From NCBI RefSeq assembly GCF_006210265.1, contig NZ_VCNC01000004.1, positions 310,001 through 374,000 on the forward strand: 64,000 nt of DNA, given 5' to 3'. Position numbers and translations under genes: made by a program. The DNA is from Desulfovibrio sp. UCD-KL4C (GTDB lineage: Bacteria; Desulfobacterota; Desulfovibrionia; Desulfovibrionales; Desulfovibrionaceae). Numbering within the stretch: position 1 is the first letter of the stretch; every line of letters starts with the position of its first letter. Below are positions 53,422-63,220 of the stretch, piece by piece. Below the pieces are notes generated by a model, which saw only the letters and a list, made by a program, of their open reading frames with translations, was not told where the DNA came from and did no database searches.

Positions 53422-53681
53422 TTGGCCGCATGTTTTGTTTCAGTTACTGACCGTAATTTCGGCTTCTGCAACGTGTGCTTTGAGAAAGCACTCTATATGC
53501 CATAAGAAAATAAGTAATTTATAACAGCTTCTTAGGATTAGTGGAAGAGATTAACTTACTTTTTGTTGGAACTTATTGAAACAATATGAAACATTGAATA
53601 TGACCCTTTTTGAAACAAAAAGAGACAAGAGTGAACGGTATGTGAAAATATGATTGTAGATATAGCTAGTTAGGAGGGCGT

Positions 53682-54017
53682 TTAGGAAGAATAAAAATTT
53701 GAGCCAACTATGAGAACTTTTTTCTTGTGAGCATCAATTACTTTTTTTATAGGCCCGATTACGTTGTCGAGTACTTTAATACCTTTCCAAATTAAATATT
53801 GGTAATGCTCGTCGTCAATCCCGCCACAGATTAGAGTGTCGGTTTTATCGGATGTTGCAAGGGCGCATAAATCTTCGGCAGAAGCTTGCGGAAGAACAAT
53901 AATCCGTTCGTCATAGTCTCCGTTCGGTCTTATTTTTACTAAGAGTACGTCCGTGGCAATGTCGAAGCGCGGAGCTACTTCGTTGTTGAACAGGGGAATG
54001 AGTAGTTTTTTATCCAT
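53682..54017 (-). CDS. NifX/NifB-type (dinitrogenase iron-molybdenum cofactor) domain protein
   Basis: 111 residues from ATG 54017 (MDKKLLIPLFNNEVAPRFDIA), a single domain of the NifX/MTH1175 ribonuclease-H-like fold that carries metal clusters in nitrogenase assembly and in the Desulfovibrio orange-protein system. An upstream in-frame start at 54113 lies inside the regulator gene and is rejected. It follows the sigma54 activator after 4 bp. By analogy with D. vulgaris DVU2106 and its orp genes, the pair may belong to that kind of system, though no MinD-type ATPase is present. Confidence 0.8.
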   Translation of the reverse strand: MDKKLLIPLFNNEVAPRFDIATDVLLVKIRPNGDYDERIIVLPQASAEDLCALATSDKTDTLICGGIDDEHYQYLIWKGIKVLDNVIGPIKKVIDAHKKKVLIVGSNFYSS

Positions 54018-54021
54018 TTGA

Positions 54022-55422
54022 TTACCCGTTAATGGAATGCTTTTTAATTTTACGCCAGAATGTAGATCTGCTCCAACCAAGGGAGTTTGCCGCTTCGGCT
54101 TTTCGTCCACCATTTTTAATCAAAGCATCTATAATCATTTGCTTTTCTGCATGTTCCCAGCTTTCAGCAGGGGAGTATACCTTCTGGATATTTTGTTCTG
54201 AGGACGCTTTTACTGATTCAACTACAGGTCGTAGAATGTCTTGCTCAGTGAGGTATGCTGGGAGATGCTCTGTTCCTATGCAATCACGGTCACAGAAATT
54301 TACTGCATATTCTACAATGTTGCTAAGTTCACGGACATTGCCAGGAAAGTGATAGCCAAGAAGAATTTTGGCGGCTTTCTTGGTGAACCCTCTAATCTTT
54401 TTATTAAATTTATTACTGTATTCTTTAAGGAAATGATTCTTAAGTAAGAGAATATCTTCACCCCTTTCTCTAAGCGGCGGCAGGTGAAGATGAACTACGT
54501 TTAGTCTGAACAGAAGGTCAGCCCTGAATAATTTATCGTGAACCATTTGTTTCAGGTCACGATGTGTCGCAACAATTATACGCACATTTGCTTTAAAGCC
54601 TTTTGAACTTCCGAGCGGGTAAATTTCCCTATCATCAAGAAACGAGAGCAGTTTAACTTGAAGGGACAGTGGAAGATCGCCTACTTCAGTTAGGAAAAAT
54701 GAACCGTTGTGTGCCAGCTTTATGCGTCCGGGGCGGTTTTCATGTGCTCCGGTAAAAGCTCCTTTCACGTGGCCAAAAAGTTCAGACTCAAGCAGTGTTT
54801 CCGGCAAAGCTCCGCAGTTAACTTTAATAAACGGACCTCCTGCGCGGTCCGATGCATTATGCATAGCCTCGGCGAGCACGTCTTTTCCTGTTCCGGTTTC
54901 TCCGGTGATGAGAACAGATGAATCTGTAGCTGCAATGCTCGGTATCATGCTGAAAACTTTTATCATTTGCGGGCTTGTTCCGATAAGCCCACCGACTGAA
55001 TAGGCCTTGTTTGCGCTACTGCTAAGTTCCGCAACCTGCCGGATATCTTGAATTGTTTCTACAAATCCAGAAAGTGTATTGTCGCCTGAAAAAATGGGAG
55101 CGATGGTTAGTCTAATAGGAATTTTGATGCGTGACCTATCAATAATATCAGCATCCGTTGCAATGGCAGTAAAGTTTGTTTTACCAGCCATTATAGGGCA
55201 TCCTTTAAAACAATAATCGCAACGTAATCCAAGCATACATTTGAGGCCAATTACTGACTCGGGGTCAGCCCCGGTCATGATTTGCCATGTGCGGTTTACT
55301 ATTTCTATTTTGCCGTTAATATCAAGGACAGCAATACCCATAGGCACTTCATCAAGAAGGTCCGGCAAAAGAATTTGCTGATTTAAAAGTCCGCTGACAG
55401 AGTATGATTTTTCGTTTTTCAC
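54022..55422 (-). CDS. Sigma54-dependent activator with Cys-rich PAS
   Basis: 466 residues. The PAS (25-130) contains GLKCMLGLRCDYCFKGCPIM, with four closely spaced cysteines able to hold a metal or Fe-S centre. The AAA+ domain has Walker A GETGTGKD, the sigma54 contact loop GAFTGA and arginine-finger region RADLLFRLNVVHLHLPPLRER. The Fis-type helix-turn-helix is at the end (KAEAANSLGWSRSTFWRKI). The Walker B reads SFFLTEVGD where F-L-D-E is usual, so Thr replaces the Asp. It starts at GTG 55422, without a clear ribosome site. It probably drives its own operon or a distant orange-protein-type locus. Confidence 0.88.
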   Translation of the reverse strand: MKNEKSYSVSGLLNQQILLPDLLDEVPMGIAVLDINGKIEIVNRTWQIMTGADPESVIGLKCMLGLRCDYCFKGCPIMAGKTNFTAIATDADIIDRSRIKIPIRLTIAPIFSGDNTLSGFVETIQDIRQVAELSSSANKAYSVGGLIGTSPQMIKVFSMIPSIAATDSSVLITGETGTGKDVLAEAMHNASDRAGGPFIKVNCGALPETLLESELFGHVKGAFTGAHENRPGRIKLAHNGSFFLTEVGDLPLSLQVKLLSFLDDREIYPLGSSKGFKANVRIIVATHRDLKQMVHDKLFRADLLFRLNVVHLHLPPLRERGEDILLLKNHFLKEYSNKFNKKIRGFTKKAAKILLGYHFPGNVRELSNIVEYAVNFCDRDCIGTEHLPAYLTEQDILRPVVESVKASSEQNIQKVYSPAESWEHAEKQMIIDALIKNGGRKAEAANSLGWSRSTFWRKIKKHSING

Positions 55423-55571
55423 ATGGCCAAGCTAACATGTCTTATGTCGGGAAGTCACCTTTATAAGTATAAAAAAATGGTTTATTTCTGGATGATTGAT
55501 TGCAAAGTTGTGTCTATAGTTCGTACTTTTCAAAGCGCTGTTTTTGGGGTTATATTCGGTAAGGAAAAACT

Positions 55572-56561
55572 ATGAATACATATATATTTATACCGCCGGT
55601 CAGAAAGCCTACCGGAGGCATCACGGTCTTTTGTCAGATAGCTTCTATTCTTGCGCGTCAGGGAAATAATGTTCGCCTTGTTCTGCGTGAAGCAGGCAGC
55701 TGGATGCCTCCGTTGAATGAAGGAGATCCAGAGCCCATTTTGTGGGACGAGTTGAAACTTTGTAAAGATGACCTATGGCTAGTGCCGGAAGGATGGGTAA
55801 ATAGCCTTGCTCCCGGGCTTAATGCCGGAGCAAAGTGCGTTGTTTACTGCCAGAATTGGGCGTATCTTTTTTCTTCTCTGCCGAAAGGAGTCTTATGGCA
55901 AAACCTGCCTGTTTCATTCCTCGCTGTATCTCATCCTGTTGAATGGTTTATGCAGCAGACCCTTGGCTCCGTTTCACCCATATTAAGGCCCGGTATAGAT
56001 ACAAATCTCTTTTATCCTCCTGAAAATATTGCCGATGGTCCTCTTAGAATTGCCTACATGCCTCGCAAAAACAAAGCATTAGTCCGCCAGATTAAATCTA
56101 TATTCGAAGCTCGTAATCCAAATTGTGATGTTCGCTGGATTGAAATTGCTAATATGGATGCACAAGGTGTGGCTGCTGCTTTAAGAACCAGCCACATTTT
56201 TTTGGTATCAGGATTTCCTGAAGGATGTCCGCTTCCGCCGCTTGAAGCTCTAGCATCCGGCTGTATACCAGTAGGGTTTTCCGGTTTTGGAGGGTGGGAT
56301 TATATGCGTCAGCTTGATGGGGCTGTTTTTAAGCCTTGGTGGCCTCTGCGTGATGTTGAATGGTCCGGCAACGGATTCTGGTCAGCTGACGCAGATGTGC
56401 TTGATGCGGCGTTTAATCTTGAAAAGGCGCTTAATCTATGGCTTGAAGGCGGCGTAGCGCTTGACAGCGCGCTAGCCGCAGGGCAACAAACCGTCCGTTC
56501 CTATACGCTGGGAATTCAGGCTGAAACAGTAAGTAAGATATGGGATAATTTTCAAAGTTAA
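55572..56561 (+). CDS. Glycosyltransferase, GT4-like
   Basis: A 329-residue protein. The N terminus IFIPPVRKPTGGITVFCQIASILARQGNNVRLVL fits a GT-B acceptor domain. LRPGIDTNLFYPPENI and SGFPEGCPLPPLEALASGCIPVGFSGFGGWDYM form the nucleotide-sugar binding end, with the E-x-x-x-L-P-P-L-E-A-L-A-S-G-C pattern of GT4 enzymes. It is soluble or peripheral. AAGGA precedes the ATG. The TPR-SPINDLY transferase 1.4 kb downstream suggests a shared protein- or envelope-glycosylation role. Confidence 0.75.
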   Translation: MNTYIFIPPVRKPTGGITVFCQIASILARQGNNVRLVLREAGSWMPPLNEGDPEPILWDELKLCKDDLWLVPEGWVNSLAPGLNAGAKCVVYCQNWAYLFSSLPKGVLWQNLPVSFLAVSHPVEWFMQQTLGSVSPILRPGIDTNLFYPPENIADGPLRIAYMPRKNKALVRQIKSIFEARNPNCDVRWIEIANMDAQGVAAALRTSHIFLVSGFPEGCPLPPLEALASGCIPVGFSGFGGWDYMRQLDGAVFKPWWPLRDVEWSGNGFWSADADVLDAAFNLEKALNLWLEGGVALDSALAAGQQTVRSYTLGIQAETVSKIWDNFQS

Positions 56562-56570
56562 GATTAAAAT

Positions 56571-57389
56571 ATGTCAAAAAAGAAAAAAAGAGCCTTGCCG
56601 CAGACTGTCGGCATAAATGTGTCCGGTGTTGAAACTCATGCACACCTTGATATGGAAGATTTTAAAGAAGACCTACCTGAAGTAATGGCAAGGGCTAAAG
56701 AATGCGGAATTGCGAAGATCGGTAATGTTTTTCTAGGATCGCAAATATACGAAGCTAATCGTTTTCTTTTTGATGCATATCCTGAAGTATTTTTCCTGCT
56801 AGGAATTCATCCCAATGATGCAGATAAATATACCGATGCTGAGGGGGAAGCCATCCGCGCTGCGTTCAAGTCGGACAGTCGTTTGAAAGCCGTTGGTGAA
56901 ATAGGGCTGGATTATTATTGGGACGATGTCCCCCCTGCTGTGCAGGAAAAGACTTTTCGCGCTCAGCTTGAACTTGCTGACGAACTTGATATGCCAGTTG
57001 TAATCCACAGCCGTGATGCACATGAAAAAACTCTTGAAATTTTGGACGATTACGGTTGGTCAGGCAAGCCTCTGCTCTGGCATTGCTTCGGTTCTGGCAT
57101 TGCAACTGCGAAAAGGATTCTTGATAACGGCTGGTACATTTCCATCCCGGGCCCGATTACCTATAAGAAGAATGAAGAAGCACAGGAAGCCGCAAAGTAT
57201 ATTCCTGTTGAGCGAATGGTTCTTGAAACCGATTGTCCGTACCTTTCCCCTGAGCCGTGGCGTGGCAAACGCAATGAACCTGCATATGTGGTTTTCACTG
57301 CGGCAAAGGTCGCAGAGCTTAAAGGAATGGACGTGAATGAGCTTTGGGCCGCCTGTGCAAAGAATGCCTATGACTTTTTCGGACTGTAG
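56571..57389 (+). CDS. TatD-family metal-dependent DNase
   Basis: 272 residues with TatD blocks: GVETHAHLDMEDF (H-x-H metal site), FLLGIHPNDADKY, VGEIGLDYYW, PVVIHSRDAHEKT, LLWHCFGSG and LETDCPYLSPEPWRGKRNEP. The family are 3'-5' exonucleases or related amidohydrolases with divalent metals. The N terminus has a short extra basic stretch (MSKKKKRALPQTVG). It begins 9 bp after the glycosyltransferase stop. Confidence 0.9.
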   Translation: MSKKKKRALPQTVGINVSGVETHAHLDMEDFKEDLPEVMARAKECGIAKIGNVFLGSQIYEANRFLFDAYPEVFFLLGIHPNDADKYTDAEGEAIRAAFKSDSRLKAVGEIGLDYYWDDVPPAVQEKTFRAQLELADELDMPVVIHSRDAHEKTLEILDDYGWSGKPLLWHCFGSGIATAKRILDNGWYISIPGPITYKKNEEAQEAAKYIPVERMVLETDCPYLSPEPWRGKRNEPAYVVFTAAKVAELKGMDVNELWAACAKNAYDFFGL

Positions 57390-57487
57390 CTTTTTAGATG
57401 AGTATAATTAATGATTGAAAGCGATAGCTTGTTACGAATACTTTGTTTGCGGTGAAATTGCTTAAGTGTAAGTTTTTTGGATAAAAT

Positions 57488-57922
57488 ATGTCTCAAATAA
57501 TTAGAAAAGCCATTGCAGCTGATTATCCTCTTCTTGGTGATATCTGGCTCAGTGCTTCCATAAAGGCCCATTCTTTTGTTCCAGATGAATTTTGGGTCAG
57601 TAAGGTAGATATTATGCGTGATGAATATCTGCCCGCATCTGAAACTTGGGTTATTGAAAACGGCGGTTGCTTAGCCGGATTCTTTTGTCTTGTGGATGAT
57701 GTGCTTGCAGCTATCTTTATCGCTCCGGAATGGCAGGGAAATGGTTGCGGTTCTCAGTTAATGGAGAAAGCAAAGAAGCTGCGTTTACGGTTGGAATTAT
57801 CTGTTTATACTGCTAACTCCAGTGCAATTGATTTTTATAAATTTCACGGTTTTAAGATCGTTGAGGAGCGGCAGGACGTGCATACTTCATGTGCTGAGTT
57901 TGTTATGGAGTGGAAGGGCTAA
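57488..57922 (+). CDS. GNAT-family N-acetyltransferase
   Basis: A 144-residue GNAT domain: SQIIRKAIAADYPLLGDIWL start, AAIFIAPEWQGNGCGSQLMEKAKK with the acetyl-CoA loop, and SAIDFYKFHGFKIVEERQD, which resembles the YjaB/PA4866-like group. The substrate is unknown. Confidence 0.85.
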   Translation: MSQIIRKAIAADYPLLGDIWLSASIKAHSFVPDEFWVSKVDIMRDEYLPASETWVIENGGCLAGFFCLVDDVLAAIFIAPEWQGNGCGSQLMEKAKKLRLRLELSVYTANSSAIDFYKFHGFKIVEERQDVHTSCAEFVMEWKG

Positions 57923-57964
57923 CAGTTTACTTTTTCAAATTGAGTTAACGCATGAGGAATTCTT

Positions 57965-60367
57965 GTGAATCCAGATGAGAACGGACAATTACGGGATGAA
58001 CTGAAGCTTATTTCAGACCGTGCGTACTCGCTTTTTTCTGCGGGGCAGATAGAACCTGCACAGGATCTTTGGTTCCGTGTTGTAAAACTTGATCCTGATC
58101 ACGCTGTTGCTCTTTTCATGCTCGGTCTATGTGCTCAGAAGTGTGGAGATCACACTGCTGCTGTTGATTTTTTTACCCGTGCTTCCACCCTCATTCCTAA
58201 TGAAGCTGATATTCTTAACTCACTTGGTGTTTCTCTAAAAAATCTAGGCCGTCCGGCAGAGGCTTTTGCTGTTTTTGAGCGGGCTTTAGCGTTGCAACCT
58301 GATGACGGTTTTGCCGCATTTAATGCTGGCACAGTCCTGATAGTTCTTGATTGTCTGGATGAAGCCTTGAAATATTTTAAAATTTCTACTCAAACTGCAG
58401 AACTTTATTCTGACGCTCAGGAAGCTTTAATTCGAGTCTTATGCAAGCTCGGTAAAGACAAGGAAGCCTTGTCGGCCTGTGAGAATCTTATTGTTGCGGA
58501 CCCTCGAAATCCGGCCGGACATTTCGGGCTTTGTGATATTCTGGCTCGTTTGAACAAGCCGGAACAAGCTCTTCCGCATTGTCAGTGTGCGGTGGATCTT
58601 GTTCCTGATAATCCTGTGTATCTGTCTCAACTTGGGGATATTTTATATAATATTGGTCGAAACGATGATGCTGTTTTGCGTTACCGCGAAGCCTTGGAAT
58701 ATGATCCTGTTGATGTCAGTACTCGTAATAATCTTGGTGCGGCTTTAAAAGCACTTGGTAAGTACGGGCAGGCTGAAGAAGAATTTAAGCGTTGTCTTGA
58801 AATTAATCCGAATCATCCTTCTGCTCTGGTTAATCGGGGTTTTTCCGCTAAAGAATCTGGTGATTCCGATAAAGGTGCATGGTACTTTGAACGGGCTGTC
58901 TCCATTGCTCCAGCGGACCTGGATCTCAAACTTTATCTGTGCATGAGTCGCATCCCTCCTTACTACGACAGTGATGAAGACATTACTCTTTGCCGAGAAA
59001 GGTATGAGCATGATTTAAGTGCTCTATACCGTGAAGTTACTAATGCTGAGAAAAACGGTGATAAAAAGTCTCTGGCAAAACTTGTTGACGCGGTGGGGAA
59101 ACTTCAGCCCTACTGTCTGCCGTATCAGGGACAGTGTGACCGCGAGCTTATGAAAATCTACGGCTCCGTAATCTTTAAAGCTGTTAATGCAAGTTTTTCA
59201 GAAATAGTCACGAAGGCTCAAAATTCATTTCCCTTTGTATCAATGTCCCCCAAAGAAGGGGAGCGCATACGAGTCGGTATTGTCTCGGGACATTTTCGCA
59301 ATCATTCTGTTTGGAAAATGCCCGTTAAGGGTTGGGTTTCCGGACTTGATCGTAAACGATTTGAAGTTGTCGGCTATAGCACATCTCATCTGGTTGATAG
59401 TGAAACAGATGTTGCGCGGCAGATTTTCGATATTTTCAGAGATAATCTGAAAACGGTTACGGCTCTGGCTGAGTCCGTGGTTAGTGATGCTCCGCATGTC
59501 CTGATTTATCCTGAACTTGGAATGGACCCGCTTTGCGCTAAGTCGGCTTGTTTAAAGTTGGCTCCGGTTCAGTGCGTGTCTTGGGGGCATCCTGAAACCA
59601 GCGGCCTCGAAAGTATAGACTATTTTCTTTCCAGTGATTTGATGGAGCCTGTCGATGGGCAGGAACATTACAGTGAGCAATTAGTCAGGTTGCCAGGGCT
59701 GGGTATTGATTATATTTCTACTTCGCCTGATCCAAGCGGAGATAGTCGGGCTGATTTCGGTCTTGCTGAAACAGATGTTGTATATCTGTGTTTGCAAACT
59801 CTTTATAAGTATTTGCCGCAGCAGGATAGAATTTTTACCAAGATAGCGAAGCATGTTCCTGATTCACGCTTTGTATTCATTGCAAACAGCGGAGCAAGTC
59901 ACCTTAACCGCCGCTTTCGTACCCGTCTTGAAAAGGTTTTCAGCGAGGCAGATTTAAACCCACATGATCGGTTGGTCTTTTTGCCCTCGCTACTGGGCGA
60001 TCGCTTTCAGGCTTTGATAGGATTGGGAGATGTTTTTTTAGATTCTTTCGGCTGGTCCGGTTGCAATTCAAGCCTTGAGACCATGTCTAAAAGTGTTGCA
60101 CCTGTTACTTTGCCCGGAACGCTTATGCGTGGCAGACATACGGAGGCATTTCTTACGCGTATGGATCTTGGCGAGCTGATAGCTTCTTCTGCCGAAGATT
60201 ATGTCGAGAAAGCCGTTCGCCTTGGGCTTGATCCTGATTACCGCCGCAAAATGTCTAAGCTTATTAGTGAACGTATCGGACTTTGCTATGACGGAAGTGA
60301 TACTGTGAAAGGGCTAGAGCGTTTTCTTGAGAAAGTTGTACTTCTGCCACCAAAGGATCACTCTTAA
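57965..60367 (+). CDS. TPR protein with SPINDLY/OGT-type glycosyltransferase domain
   Basis: 800 residues. Residues 10-320 contain about eight TPR units (for example AVALFMLGLCAQKCGDHTAAVDFFTRAS and VSTRNNLGAALKALGKYGQAEEEFKRCL). The C-terminal catalytic half shows RVGIVSGHFRNHSVWKMPVKGW, LAPVQCVSWGHPETSGLESIDYFLSSDLMEP and DVFLDSFGWSGCNSSLETMSKSVAPVTLPG, motifs of GT41-like SPINDLY/O-GlcNAc transferases. It probably glycosylates Ser/Thr of a protein such as flagellin or a surface protein. It starts at GTG 57965 after AGGAA. It is convergent with, and 4 bp from, the CobD-CobQ gene. Confidence 0.85.
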   Translation: MNPDENGQLRDELKLISDRAYSLFSAGQIEPAQDLWFRVVKLDPDHAVALFMLGLCAQKCGDHTAAVDFFTRASTLIPNEADILNSLGVSLKNLGRPAEAFAVFERALALQPDDGFAAFNAGTVLIVLDCLDEALKYFKISTQTAELYSDAQEALIRVLCKLGKDKEALSACENLIVADPRNPAGHFGLCDILARLNKPEQALPHCQCAVDLVPDNPVYLSQLGDILYNIGRNDDAVLRYREALEYDPVDVSTRNNLGAALKALGKYGQAEEEFKRCLEINPNHPSALVNRGFSAKESGDSDKGAWYFERAVSIAPADLDLKLYLCMSRIPPYYDSDEDITLCRERYEHDLSALYREVTNAEKNGDKKSLAKLVDAVGKLQPYCLPYQGQCDRELMKIYGSVIFKAVNASFSEIVTKAQNSFPFVSMSPKEGERIRVGIVSGHFRNHSVWKMPVKGWVSGLDRKRFEVVGYSTSHLVDSETDVARQIFDIFRDNLKTVTALAESVVSDAPHVLIYPELGMDPLCAKSACLKLAPVQCVSWGHPETSGLESIDYFLSSDLMEPVDGQEHYSEQLVRLPGLGIDYISTSPDPSGDSRADFGLAETDVVYLCLQTLYKYLPQQDRIFTKIAKHVPDSRFVFIANSGASHLNRRFRTRLEKVFSEADLNPHDRLVFLPSLLGDRFQALIGLGDVFLDSFGWSGCNSSLETMSKSVAPVTLPGTLMRGRHTEAFLTRMDLGELIASSAEDYVEKAVRLGLDPDYRRKMSKLISERIGLCYDGSDTVKGLERFLEKVVLLPPKDHS

Positions 60368-60370
60368 TTT

Positions 60371-63013
60371 CTACATTCCAAGCGCATTATAAATTGCTTT
60401 CATATCGACATTCTCCCGCACCACTTTTGCTAGTCTGTCCAGTGCGTCTTCCATTCCGAATGTTGTCTGGATTTTTTCAAGTTTAGGCAGACCTTTTTTC
60501 TCACGTAGCGAATCAATAAACCAGCGTCTAAACTCGTCGGCATCGAATATACCGTGCAGGTATGTTCCCCATATCATGCCTGATTTAATTCCGAACCCTA
60601 GAACCTTAGAGATAGGAACTGATCCTGTAAGCCCTTTGGGAACAATCATGGCACGTACTGTAGGCAACAGTGGTTCGGTTTTGCCGTGATGGATTTCATA
60701 ACCGCTGACATCCATTTTGCTGAAACCGTGGGTACCGTTGGTACGGGTTAGAGTTTTTTCCTGCGCCAGAGTTGTCTGGAGTGGCAGAAGTCCTAATCCG
60801 TCTGCGGTAATTACTTCCGATTCTATTTCATCTGGGTCGCTGATGTATTGACCCAGCATTTGAAGTCCGCCGCATATTCCTATTATTTCTGATTTGTCTT
60901 TAAGGTTTAAAATTGCCTGTGCAAGACCGCTTTCTTTAATATGTGTAAGGTCCGAAAGAGTGCTTTTGCTGCCGGGGATAATTATCGCGTCAGGAGTTCC
61001 TATTTCATTAGGATTGTCGACTATTCGCAAATTTACATCGGGCTCACCTTTCAGCGCGTCGAGGTCCGTGAAATTTGAAATGCGCGGTAGATCTATGCAG
61101 ACTATATCGACACAGTCGCTTTGTTTACCACGACTACCGGACTTATTTATGTCCTGTTTAAATGAAACAGAATCTTCGTCAGGCAGGCCTAAATTCTCTA
61201 TGTGCGGGATTACTCCTAGTACGGGTTTTCCTGTGCGGCTTAAGGTGAAATCCAGTGCGGGAGTGAGCAGTGATGCATCTCCTCTGAATTTATTGAGCAG
61301 AAATCCGCAGACCATTTTGCGTTCATGCGCATCGATTAAGTCCATAGTTCCGGAAAGTGCTGCAAAGACTCCTCCGCGATCAATATCACCTGTGATGATA
61401 ACTTTGGCCTCTGCATATTCAGCCATTGCCATATTAACAATGTCGTGCTGCTTAAGATTTATTTCAGCTGGGCTTCCGGCTCCTTCTATCACCATGATAT
61501 CGCTGTCAGCACTTATGGAATCGTATGCCTTTTTAACGGCTTCAAAAGCTGTGGGCTTGTACTTTACGTAGTCCAGAACTTTCATGTTCCCGACAGGTTT
61601 GCCCATTACTATTATTTGCGATCCCGTGTTGCTGTTCGGTTTTAACAGAACAGGATTCATGCGGACATCAGGAGACTGTTTACAAGCCGCTGCTTGAGTC
61701 ACTTGTGCTCGTCCCATCTCCAAGCCATTGTCAGTGACAAAGGAGTTGAGTGACATGTTCTGTGCTTTAAACGGAGCGACTTTGTATCCGTCTTGCAGAA
61801 AAATTCTGCAAAAAGCCGCCGCAAGAATGGATTTGCCCGCATTGGAGCAGGTCCCCTGAATCATGAGGGCAGGAGTTTTCTTCGCCTTTGTCGCGGTTAC
61901 TTCCATTCCTGTGAAGGAACGTAAGCCGTCGATAAATTTTGTATTTTCCTCAGCAGTTCTGACCGCTATGCGGAAATAGGTGGAGTCCAGACCATCAAAG
62001 TTCTCGCAGTGGCGCACGGCAATGTTATTTTTTATCAGGTGTTCAATGAGACCTGTTGCATCCATGCCGACTCGCTGAACTTGGCAGAGCATAAAGTTTG
62101 CCTGTGCAGGGAAAGTCTTAATGCCCGGTATTTTGGCGATTCCTTGAACAAGTTCTTCACGCAAGCGGGTGGTAGTTTCAATCGTCTGGCGCGCATACTC
62201 TTCATCCTTGATGCATCTGAGTCCTACTGTCTGTGCGAGGAGGTTTACGGACCAGCAGGGCAGAATGTTTTTAAGTGCCATTATGATATCCGGTGAAGCA
62301 AAAGCGAGGCCAAGGCGCAGTCCCGGGATGGCATAAAATTTGGTCAGCGAGAGAATCGTAATGACGTTGGGCGGGCGTTTGCCGGTGAGTCTTTCTAAAT
62401 TTGGGATAAAGTCGGCAAAGGATTCATCAACGATAAAGCGTGAATCTGGATGGGCGCGTGCGATTTTTTTTAGTTCTTCTGGGTCAAATGCTGTACCTGT
62501 GGGATTATTAGGCTGAGCCAAAAATACCAATGCAGGTGAAGCTGATAGGAAGGATGAAAGCTTATCGAAATCCGGCGCAAATCCTTTTTGCGGATCTAAA
62601 GGAATTTGTTCTGTTTTAAGGCCTGCGATTGCGCAGGAACGCTCATAATCTACATAGCAAGGTACGGGGATTACAGCTCGCTTGTATCCGCCAAGGCGCG
62701 TAATTGCGCTGATAAGTTCAGAAGCACCGTTTCCGGCAATACATTCTGTAGGCCATACGGAATACTTCTGACAGGCGGCAAGAGTAAGTTCAGCACTTTC
62801 AGGATCAGGGTATTTGTCAACTTCATTAAGTGCGTTGATGACAACCTGCTGCAACCACGGCGGAGGTCCGAGTGGATTAATATTTGCGGAAAAATCAAGA
62901 AGCTCGGACGAAGGGCATCCTGCCCGTTCAGCAAGTTTTTTAATGTTGCCGCCATGAGCGTACTTGGTTTCTTGTTTTGCCAGATTTGTGATATTGTCCT
63001 GTGTGGCCTGCAT
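60371..63013 (-). CDS. Fused CobD (threonine-phosphate decarboxylase-like) and CobQ (cobyric acid synthase)
   Basis: 880 residues in one frame. Residues 15-370 are a class I PLP enzyme like CobD, which makes aminopropanol phosphate for B12: ELLDFSANINPLGPP, FLAQPNNPTGTAF, FIVDESFADFIP and ILSLTKFYAIPGLRLG with the PLP Lys. Residues 380-875 are cobyric acid synthase: LMIQGTCSNAGKSILAAAFCRI, FKAQNMSLNSFVT, VIEGAGSPAEINL, EIIGICGGLQMLGQYI with the glutaminase Cys, and WGTYLHGIFDAD with its His. CobQ amidates four side chains of adenosylcobyric acid. GGAGGGAGCGG precedes the ATG. It links B12 synthesis to the two B12-riboswitch genes in this window. Confidence 0.92.
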   Translation of the reverse strand: MQATQDNITNLAKQETKYAHGGNIKKLAERAGCPSSELLDFSANINPLGPPPWLQQVVINALNEVDKYPDPESAELTLAACQKYSVWPTECIAGNGASELISAITRLGGYKRAVIPVPCYVDYERSCAIAGLKTEQIPLDPQKGFAPDFDKLSSFLSASPALVFLAQPNNPTGTAFDPEELKKIARAHPDSRFIVDESFADFIPNLERLTGKRPPNVITILSLTKFYAIPGLRLGLAFASPDIIMALKNILPCWSVNLLAQTVGLRCIKDEEYARQTIETTTRLREELVQGIAKIPGIKTFPAQANFMLCQVQRVGMDATGLIEHLIKNNIAVRHCENFDGLDSTYFRIAVRTAEENTKFIDGLRSFTGMEVTATKAKKTPALMIQGTCSNAGKSILAAAFCRIFLQDGYKVAPFKAQNMSLNSFVTDNGLEMGRAQVTQAAACKQSPDVRMNPVLLKPNSNTGSQIIVMGKPVGNMKVLDYVKYKPTAFEAVKKAYDSISADSDIMVIEGAGSPAEINLKQHDIVNMAMAEYAEAKVIITGDIDRGGVFAALSGTMDLIDAHERKMVCGFLLNKFRGDASLLTPALDFTLSRTGKPVLGVIPHIENLGLPDEDSVSFKQDINKSGSRGKQSDCVDIVCIDLPRISNFTDLDALKGEPDVNLRIVDNPNEIGTPDAIIIPGSKSTLSDLTHIKESGLAQAILNLKDKSEIIGICGGLQMLGQYISDPDEIESEVITADGLGLLPLQTTLAQEKTLTRTNGTHGFSKMDVSGYEIHHGKTEPLLPTVRAMIVPKGLTGSVPISKVLGFGIKSGMIWGTYLHGIFDADEFRRWFIDSLREKKGLPKLEKIQTTFGMEDALDRLAKVVRENVDMKAIYNALGM

Positions 63014-63220
63014 CCGCTCCCTCCGTGGAGTGAAGATTCATGAATTTAATCTTCTATAGCGTTTATTGGAATTGGATTCAAACTAATCATTACTAGTGGA
63101 ATTTTAAAATAGTAAATCGCTAAGTTTATCAGATTGTTTACTATGTCTTTTATAGTGTTTTGAATTATGTTATAAAATTTAAGTAGTTCTTAAACTCCTT
63201 TGACCCTAATGGAAGAGTTA

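Noticed and set aside
53682-54113. Longer 143-residue version of the NifX-type protein
   Set aside because: The extra 32 codons overlap the end of the sigma54 activator gene and lie outside the conserved domain, which starts at ATG 54017.
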